Translations under genes and position numbers: made by a program
DNA from: Nocardia beijingensis NBRC 16342
Lineage (GTDB): Bacteria; Actinomycetota; Actinomycetes; Mycobacteriales; Mycobacteriaceae
Direction of reading: 5' to 3'
DNA length: 64,000 bases
Assembly (NCBI RefSeq): GCF_001612785.1
Contig: NZ_BDBC01000012.1
Span: 124,001 to 188,000, forward strand
Part shown: positions 59,712 to 64,000 of the stretch, in pieces
Position numbering within the stretch: the first letter of the stretch is position 1
How the letters are laid out: each line of letters starts with the position of its first letter
Notes under the pieces: model-generated
Databases searched by the model: none
What the model was told of the DNA's origin: nothing
What the model saw: only the letters and a program-made list of their open reading frames with translations

Positions 59712-60104
59712 GTGGAGACAACGTCGGCAACGCCGTGCGACAGCACCCTGTACGAGCGAGTCGGCGGCCACGCCGCCCTCGAGGTCGTCGTAGCGGACCT
59801 CTATGCCCGCATCATGGCCGACGATGAACTGGCACCGTTCTTCACCGGCGTCAACCTGCCGCGAGTGCGGGGCCGCCAAGTCGAGTTCTTCGCCGCCGCG
59901 TTAGGAGGACCCGCGCCGTACACCGGGCCGGGAATGAAGCAGATCCATCAAGGCCGAGGGATAAACCGCCGCCACTTCGACCGCGTCGCCGAACACCTGA
60001 CAGAGGCGCTCCGCGCGGCCGGCGCCCACCCTGCGGTCACGACCGAGATCATCGCAGCGGTCGCTCCCCTCGCCGACGACATCGTCTCCAAAGCGATCGA
60101 ATAG
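59712..60104 (+). CDS. glbN: Group I truncated hemoglobin (GlbN-like)
   Basis: A 130-residue trHbN-type globin. LYERVGGHAALEVVVADLYARIMADDELAPFF is helix A-B to CD with Tyr at B10; ALGGPAPYTG is the EF glycine/tyrosine motif; HQGRGINRRHFDRVAEHL carries the proximal His at F8. In mycobacteria trHbN detoxifies nitric oxide by dioxygenation. GTG 59712 follows GAGGAG. Confidence 0.9.
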   Translation: METTSATPCDSTLYERVGGHAALEVVVADLYARIMADDELAPFFTGVNLPRVRGRQVEFFAAALGGPAPYTGPGMKQIHQGRGINRRHFDRVAEHLTEALRAAGAHPAVTTEIIAAVAPLADDIVSKAIE

Positions 60105-60199
60105 CCGAGCACCCCGCGATGGGGCAGACGACCGGCCTACCGATATACGTGCCCACCGGTGCGGTCACCGACATCTCACGGCGGGAACGCGACGCTGAT

Positions 60200-60377
60200 T
60201 CACCCGGCGCACAGCGCGCCGTTCGCGGCGTACCGGCGGCGAGGTCAGGGAGTGCGCGACCACCGACGGTCTGATGCGCCTCGAACAGCCGGACCCGAGC
60301 GCCGGCCTCCGCCGCCTCGATGGCCGCGGTCAGCCCGGCCAGGCCGCCGCCGACGACGGTGAGGTGTGTGTGCTCAT
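60200..60377 (-). pseudogene. FAD-dependent oxidoreductase (phytoene-desaturase-like) N-terminal remnant
   Basis: The ATG at 60377 overlaps the TetR stop (ATGA), the normal coupled arrangement. The following codons contain a CA repeat (CACACACA); past it the dinucleotide fold HLTVVGGGLAGLTAAIEAAEAGARVRL, in pieces, and FEAHQTVGGRA appear in a different frame from the ATG. After GGRA the sequence is shifted again (RRYAANGALCAG in another frame, matching the family's Y-x-A-N-x-G-P-H-A-L) and then stops. So slippage in the repeat plus a truncation killed the gene. Confidence 0.7.
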
Positions 60378-61021
60378 GGCGGCCCTTCTTCCGCATCCGT
60401 CCACCGCAATCTGGCCACGACCATCTCCGCGACGGCCCGCAGATAGCGGTCCGGATCGACCGCGGTGGGGTGGTCACCGCCGAAGGTGTCGCTGATCAGC
60501 CAGTAGTGCGCGATCGCGCCGACGAGCACCGCCGCCGTGGCTTCCCAGTCCTGTTCCGGCGCGACGGGATCGGTGAGTTCACGCAGGCCGCGCAGGACCG
60601 CCGAGACCAACACCAGGTACTCGTCGCGGCGGAACACCTCCAGCACGTCGGTGCCGATCGAGTTGTCGCGCATCAGGATTCGATTGACATCACGGTCGTG
60701 CTCGAGCCGGCCCAAGCCGATGCGGAACAGCAGGGTCAGCTTGTCCACGACCGAACTGCCCGGCGCGAACGACTCCAACCACGCCATCACCGAGAAGTCC
60801 TGGTCGAGGAACGGCGCCCATTCCTCCCGCTCGGTCAGCCGTGCCCGCACCGCCTCGACCAGCAATTCGTCCTTGGAGCGGAAATGCCGGTACAGCCCGC
60901 CGGAGCCACCGGAAAGCCCTGCCGCACGCTCGATCTGAGTGACCGTGGTCCGTGCGAAGCCCTGTTCGCCGAACAACCGCAGAGCCTCGGCGATGATTCG
61001 CTTCCGTGTCGACTCGGCCAT
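60374..61021 (-). CDS. TetR family regulator
   Basis: A 215-residue TetR-type repressor: RIIAEALRLFGEQGFARTTV, then GGLYRHFRSKDELLVEAV for the HTH. ATG 61021 follows GGGGAGGG. Just upstream is the inverted repeat AAGTAA-4-TTACTT, the likely operator. Its original coupled partner, the FAD oxidoreductase remnant, is dead, so it may now act only on other targets. Confidence 0.88.
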   Translation of the reverse strand: MAESTRKRIIAEALRLFGEQGFARTTVTQIERAAGLSGGSGGLYRHFRSKDELLVEAVRARLTEREEWAPFLDQDFSVMAWLESFAPGSSVVDKLTLLFRIGLGRLEHDRDVNRILMRDNSIGTDVLEVFRRDEYLVLVSAVLRGLRELTDPVAPEQDWEATAAVLVGAIAHYWLISDTFGGDHPTAVDPDRYLRAVAEMVVARLRWTDAEEGPP

Positions 61022-61031
61022 ACCCTCCCCT

Positions 61032-61049
61032 GTAAGTAACTTCTTACTT
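61032..61049. promoter_or_regulatory. TetR operator candidate upstream of the TetR gene
   Basis: GTAAGTAACTTCTTAC contains AAGTAA (61034-61039) and TTACTT (61044-61049) as six-base arms with a CTTC spacer, plus the overlapping GTAAG/CTTAC pair. It lies 11 bases upstream of the TetR start, where binding would block its own promoter. Inferred. Confidence 0.55.
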
Positions 61050-61134
61050 TTGCAGCGTAGGGGGCAGTCGATGGACACGCAAGCGTCGATGACGCAGTCG
61101 CCGTCCCGCCTTGCGACGCGGAAGGGGTCCCCGA

Positions 61135-61758
61135 TCAGGACGAGATGGCGACGACGGACCGGTAGGTGCGCGGGTTATCGACGGCGTCGAGAAGATAGTC
61201 GGCGAGGTCGGCACGTGCTGTGCGCGGGCCGAGCTTGCTCATCGCCCCCGGCGAGACACGTGGACCGCCGGAGGCCGGCGCATCGGTCAGTCGCGAGGGA
61301 CGCACCGCGGTCCAGCGCAGGTCACTGCCTGCGAGCAGATCTTCCATGCGCGCCATGTCCGAGTAGACGTGCCGCATGGCCGCGCGCAGGACGGCGGCGA
61401 GAATCCTTGCGCCCGTTCCCGCGTCGGCCGGGACCTCCACCGCCGCGGAGGAGATCACCAGAACTCGTCCGCCCGGCCGCATGGCGGCGATGATCTCGGC
61501 GGTGGCGGCGGAGTAGACGGTGGTGGGGCCGCGCCCGGCGGCGCCGAGCGCACTGATCACCGCGTCGTGTTCATCGAACAGTCCGGTCAAGGCTCCTGGC
61601 ACGCACGGATCGGCCGTGACGACGGTGGCCGCGTGCGCGAACGCCGGGGTGGCGGCCGGACGGACTATCGCGGTGACGTGATGTCCTCGAGCCAGCGCCC
61701 GGTCGACGACCAGGCGCCCGGTGCGGCCGCTCGCGCCCAGGACCGCGATGGCCGCCAT
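61135..61758 (-). CDS. NAD(P)H-binding protein (atypical SDR)
   Basis: A 207-residue NmrA/atypical SDR-type protein. AAIAVLGASGRTGRLVVDRALARGHHV is the NADP-binding fold with GASGRTG, followed by VISALGAAGRGPTTV and VLVISSAAVE. It lacks the classical Y-x-x-x-K pair, so it may be a reductase or a redox sensor. The start overlaps the upstream stop by one base (TGATG), so it is the last gene of the four-gene operon. Confidence 0.85.
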   Translation of the reverse strand: MAAIAVLGASGRTGRLVVDRALARGHHVTAIVRPAATPAFAHAATVVTADPCVPGALTGLFDEHDAVISALGAAGRGPTTVYSAATAEIIAAMRPGGRVLVISSAAVEVPADAGTGARILAAVLRAAMRHVYSDMARMEDLLAGSDLRWTAVRPSRLTDAPASGGPRVSPGAMSKLGPRTARADLADYLLDAVDNPRTYRSVVAISS

Positions 61759-62201
61759 CAGTGCGCGGCCGGCCGGGTGGCGGGCTGGGACAGGAAGGAC
61801 ACGGCCTCCATCAGCGCCTTGCGCTGGGTCTTCTGCACGGCCGCGATGCGCCACCGTCCGTCGGTGTCGCGGACGACGGTGTAGGTGGCGAGCTTTCCGA
61901 GCTTGCCCGGCTGCCGCTTCGAGGATTCGCCGCGCGTGACCACGACGGCGGTATCCGCGCCGTAGCGACGGATTTCGAGGATATCGACGGTCAGACGCGT
62001 GCCCTTCAGGAAGCTGTCGAACAGCGCCTGGTGCGCACGGCCGATCTCCTCGCCGCCGTGGTAGACGGTGCCGACATAGGTGATGTCGGTGGCGTCGGCG
62101 GTGAAGCAGGCGCCGTAGGCGGCGCCGTCGCCGCGATCCCATGCCTGCCTGCTGCGCTCGATGAGGGCGCGAATGGCGTCGATGTCGGTGTCGGTGGTCA
62201 T
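61758..62201 (-). CDS. SgcJ/EcaC family NTF2-like protein
   Basis: A 147-residue NTF2-like protein of the SgcJ/EcaC family: IRALIERSRQAWDRGDGAAYGACFTADATDITYVGT at the start, GEEIGRAHQALFDSFLKGTRL and WRIAAVQKTQRKALMEAVSFL at the end. Such proteins occur in enediyne and other biosynthetic clusters and elsewhere; some are calicheamicin-like self-protection proteins, but catalysis is not settled. ATG 62201 follows AAGGAGA. Confidence 0.85.
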   Translation of the reverse strand: MTTDTDIDAIRALIERSRQAWDRGDGAAYGACFTADATDITYVGTVYHGGEEIGRAHQALFDSFLKGTRLTVDILEIRRYGADTAVVVTRGESSKRQPGKLGKLATYTVVRDTDGRWRIAAVQKTQRKALMEAVSFLSQPATRPAAH

Positions 62202-62213
62202 TTCTGTCTCCTT

Positions 62214-62933
62214 CTAATCGGCCAGCAGAGCCAGGGCGGCCCGGCGGGGAAGCAACCGCGATGCGGCGACGAGCGCCCGGTTGAGCGGACTGGTGAACAC
62301 GACGGCGCCAGTTCTGCGCGACAGAGCTCGCCGGGCCCGGTCCACCACCTGCTCGGGGGTCTGGAGCAGCCAGGGCGGCACGTCGGCGGCGGTCTGCGAA
62401 GCGGTGGCGGTGACGCCGGGGCACAGGGCCAGCACCCGCACGCCCCGCATTCGCTGTTCGTGCCACAGTGTTTCGGACAAGGTCGTGACGAACGATTTGG
62501 TGGCGCTGTAGACGGCAAGGCCCGGTTTCGGTGTGTGCCCGAGGGTGGAGGACACGTTCACCAGGACGCTGCCGGGGGTGGCCGCACCGAGAAAGGCGTG
62601 GGCCAGCACGACCACCGCCCGGCAGTTCACATCCAACGTGGCGATCGACGCTTCGAGCCCGATCGCGGTGAAATCACCGTGCGCGGCGGTCCCGGCATTG
62701 TTGACCAGCAGCGTGTAACCGCCGCCGCGTAGCCGTTCCGCGACCGCCGACAGCCCCTCTTCGGTGCCCAGATCGGCGGCGATGTGATCGTGCCCGGCAC
62801 CGAGTTCGGCCATCAGCGCGTCCAGGCCATCGGTGCCACGCGCGACGGCCGTCACCGAATATCCCCGTGCTGCGAAAGATTTCGCGAAGGCACGCCCGAT
62901 TCCCGCGCTGGCGCCGGTCACCAGCGCTCTCAC
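62214..62933 (-). CDS. Short-chain dehydrogenase/reductase
   Basis: A 239-residue classical SDR. TGASAGIGRAFAKSFAARGYSV is the cofactor motif, NNAG the second, and the active site Y-x-x-x-K with preceding Ser is VSSTLG and YSATKSF. It oxidises or reduces an unknown alcohol/ketone with NAD(P). Its GTG start overlaps the upstream NTF2-like stop as GTGA. A 12-base gap separates it from the next gene. Confidence 0.9.
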   Translation of the reverse strand: MRALVTGASAGIGRAFAKSFAARGYSVTAVARGTDGLDALMAELGAGHDHIAADLGTEEGLSAVAERLRGGGYTLLVNNAGTAAHGDFTAIGLEASIATLDVNCRAVVVLAHAFLGAATPGSVLVNVSSTLGHTPKPGLAVYSATKSFVTTLSETLWHEQRMRGVRVLALCPGVTATASQTAADVPPWLLQTPEQVVDRARRALSRRTGAVVFTSPLNRALVAASRLLPRRAALALLAD

Positions 62934-63568
62934 CGTTCGGCCTCCGGCTGGGTCGCCGGGTCGAACAGGAACGAGATGCGCTCCATGACCGGCTGCCGCT
63001 TGGTGTTGTGGAAGCCGGCGATCCGCCAGCGGCCGTCGGCTTCCCGCACCAGTGTGTAGGTCTGGGTCTTGGACAACTCCGCCGGGCGATCACCTTCGTA
63101 ACGATCACCACGGCTGGTGACGATCGCGACGTCGCCGCCGAAGAAGCGCACTCCGAGGAAGGAGTCGGCGAGCTCGGTTCCCTTCAGGAATCCCGAGAAC
63201 AGAGCGCGGTGCGCCTCGGTCAGATCGCGGCGGCCCGCATAGTGGGTGCCGAGAAATGTGGTGTACGTGGCGTTTTCGGTGAAGGTCGCGCCGAACGCGT
63301 CGGCGTCGTTGCGGCCCCACGCCGCCGTCATGGTGGCGATGGTGTCGCACACCGCGCGCAGGTCCTCGGCACTGCCGCCGTCGGCGACGGCGTCCACGCA
63401 CGCGGCGACCCCCGTATTCCGGATATCCGAGGTCCGATCCAGCCACAGGTACCCGCCGCCGACGCCGACTCCGAGCGCCAGTGCGGCGGCTCCTACGACT
63501 CGGGCCACGGTGCGCCGTCGTGTGCTGGGCGACGCGGCAGGTTCGGTCCCGGTATCGGCCGATGTCAT
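62930..63568 (-). CDS. Membrane-anchored SgcJ/EcaC-type NTF2-like protein
   Basis: A 212-residue protein with an N-terminal membrane helix (RVVGAALALGVGVGGGYLWL-type stretch at ~24-44) and an external NTF2-like domain (IATMTAAWGRNDADAFGATFTENATYTTFLGTHY in part, TYTLVREADGRWRIAGFHNTKRQPV). So it is a surface-tethered relative of the smaller protein two genes on. First gene of the operon, controlled by the paired inverted repeats upstream. ATG 63568 with GGGAAAGG upstream. Confidence 0.82.
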   Translation of the reverse strand: MTSADTGTEPAASPSTRRRTVARVVGAAALALGVGVGGGYLWLDRTSDIRNTGVAACVDAVADGGSAEDLRAVCDTIATMTAAWGRNDADAFGATFTENATYTTFLGTHYAGRRDLTEAHRALFSGFLKGTELADSFLGVRFFGGDVAIVTSRGDRYEGDRPAELSKTQTYTLVREADGRWRIAGFHNTKRQPVMERISFLFDPATQPEAER

Positions 63569-63611
63569 CACGAAAACCTTTCCCTCAGCATTTTCTATAT
63601 CGAAGATGCTT

Positions 63612-63645
63612 CTTCTTAGAAGATGTCTCTTCGTTAAGGAAGAGA
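63612..63645. promoter_or_regulatory. Tandem inverted repeats in the NTF2/SDR operon promoter
   Basis: CTTCT-T-AGAAG (63612-63622) and TCTCTTC-GTTAAG-GAAGAGA (63626-63645) lie in an AT-rich promoter. On the minus strand TTCTAA and TATAGA with a 16-base spacer could be the -35 and -10, so the first repeat overlaps the -35. Typical of a TetR- or MarR-type repressor; which one is not known. Confidence 0.5.
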
Positions 63646-63683
63646 TTAGGGTAGTCGGCTTCGCGTGTCAACACGGGGAGTGC

Positions 63684-63730
63684 TGCCCGACCCTTCCGCG
63701 CGATGCGGTCATCGCCGCGAGGGTCGGGCA
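63684..63730. terminator. Hairpin terminator downstream of the DJ-1/HSP31-like gene
   Basis: TGCCCGACCCT (63684-63694) and AGGGTCGGGCA (63720-63730) form a perfect 11-base stem around a GC-rich 25-base loop that can pair further. It sits just after the stop of the minus-strand gene. No T-tract is evident, as is common in this genome. It also insulates the promoter of the divergent-side operon. Confidence 0.6.
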
Positions 63731-63746
63731 GACGAGTTGTTGGTGG

Positions 63747-64000
63747 TCAGCCCAGCGTTTTCAGCAGTTCCTCCGCCACACCCGCGGAGGAGGCCGGGTT
63801 CTGTCCGGTGATGAGCGTGCGGTCCACCACCACGTTCGGGGTCCACGGATCGGCCTCGCGGAAGTCGGCGCCGAGCTCGACCAGCCGGTCCTGCAACAAC
63901 CATCGGGCCTTGTCCGCGAGACCCGCCTGGGTCTCTTCGGCGTTGGTGAAGCCGGTGAGGGTGTAGCCGGCGAATGGGTTCGCGCCGTCCTCCCCCTCGG
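63747..64000 (-). CDS. Type 1 glutamine amidotransferase domain (DJ-1/HSP31-like), C-terminal part
   Basis: The last ~84 residues of a DJ-1/PfpI superfamily protein that continues beyond the right edge. FAGYTLTGFTNAEETQAGL and LVELGADFREADPWTPNVVVDRTLITGQNPASSAGVAEELL, in pieces, match the C terminus of HSP31-type chaperone/glyoxalase III proteins (NVVVD...LITGQNPASS). The catalytic Cys lies outside the window. Stop TGA at 63747-63749. Confidence 0.88.
   Translation of the reverse strand, partial: EGEDGANPFAGYTLTGFTNAEETQAGLADKARWLLQDRLVELGADFREADPWTPNVVVDRTLITGQNPASSAGVAEELLKTLG

Overview
The window is high-GC actinobacterial DNA, most likely from a Nocardia or a close mycolate-bearing relative. 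The pointers are a conservon signalling module, the SCO2521-SCO2524 family cluster, DUF397/DUF5753 regulator pairs, WXG100-type secretion substrates, an F420-dependent LLM oxidoreductase, secretory lipases, an MPT70-like fasciclin lipoprotein and many TetR regulators. GTG starts, ATGA/GTGA overlaps and leaderless-looking promoters fit the same group. The genus is inferred, not proven.

Left part (1-25 kb): the start of an acetolactate-synthase-like gene; a single-chain biotin-dependent acyl-CoA carboxylase divergent from a TetR gene across a perfect 24-bp palindrome; MarR/SPW-repeat and stress-type small genes; then a two-gene unit (8.9-12.2 kb) made of a CmlS/PltA-like flavin-dependent halogenase and a chorismate-lyase-like protein fused to a class II DAHP-synthase-like domain that has lost its catalytic ligands. 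I consider that pair the most interesting system here, a candidate route from chorismate to a halogenated hydroxybenzoate or phenol. A conservon cvnA-B-C without cvnD follows, then a GMC oxidoreductase, a lipase lipoprotein, a hemerythrin protein and a flavin monooxygenase.

Middle accessory region (24-36.3 kb): a mosaic island bounded by two diverged copies of a 122-codon gene (25.2 and 35.9 kb). Inside are an XRE-DUF397 pair, a HicB-like gene whose 3' end is duplicated 4.7 kb away, a coupled pair encoding an unknown protein and a PIF1-like helicase carrying a degenerate DnaQ-like domain and a BRCT domain, and a type VII secretion toxin/immunity module. No transposase or integrase was found.

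Right part (36.5-64 kb): a TetR gene followed by a decayed thioesterase/SDR remnant, a GNAT gene, a membrane-protein gene and the convergent SCO2521-2524-type cluster. After these come a PucR-type regulator, a padC pseudogene, a frameshifted XRE regulator, a dihydrofolate-reductase-like enzyme, DIP1984, an F420 enzyme, LysR with a CaiB/BaiF remnant, an ECF sigma operon that includes a 29-codon membrane peptide, an EamA exporter, a large secretory lipase, a stand-alone LigD-type polymerase domain, a fasciclin lipoprotein, a truncated hemoglobin, and a TetR-associated set of NTF2-like (SgcJ/EcaC) and SDR genes. A DJ-1/HSP31-like gene runs off the right edge.

The many remnants (thioesterase, SDR, padC, XRE, CaiB/BaiF, MFS, FAD oxidoreductase) show a region under active gene decay. 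No rRNA, tRNA, CRISPR array or complete insertion sequence was recognised.
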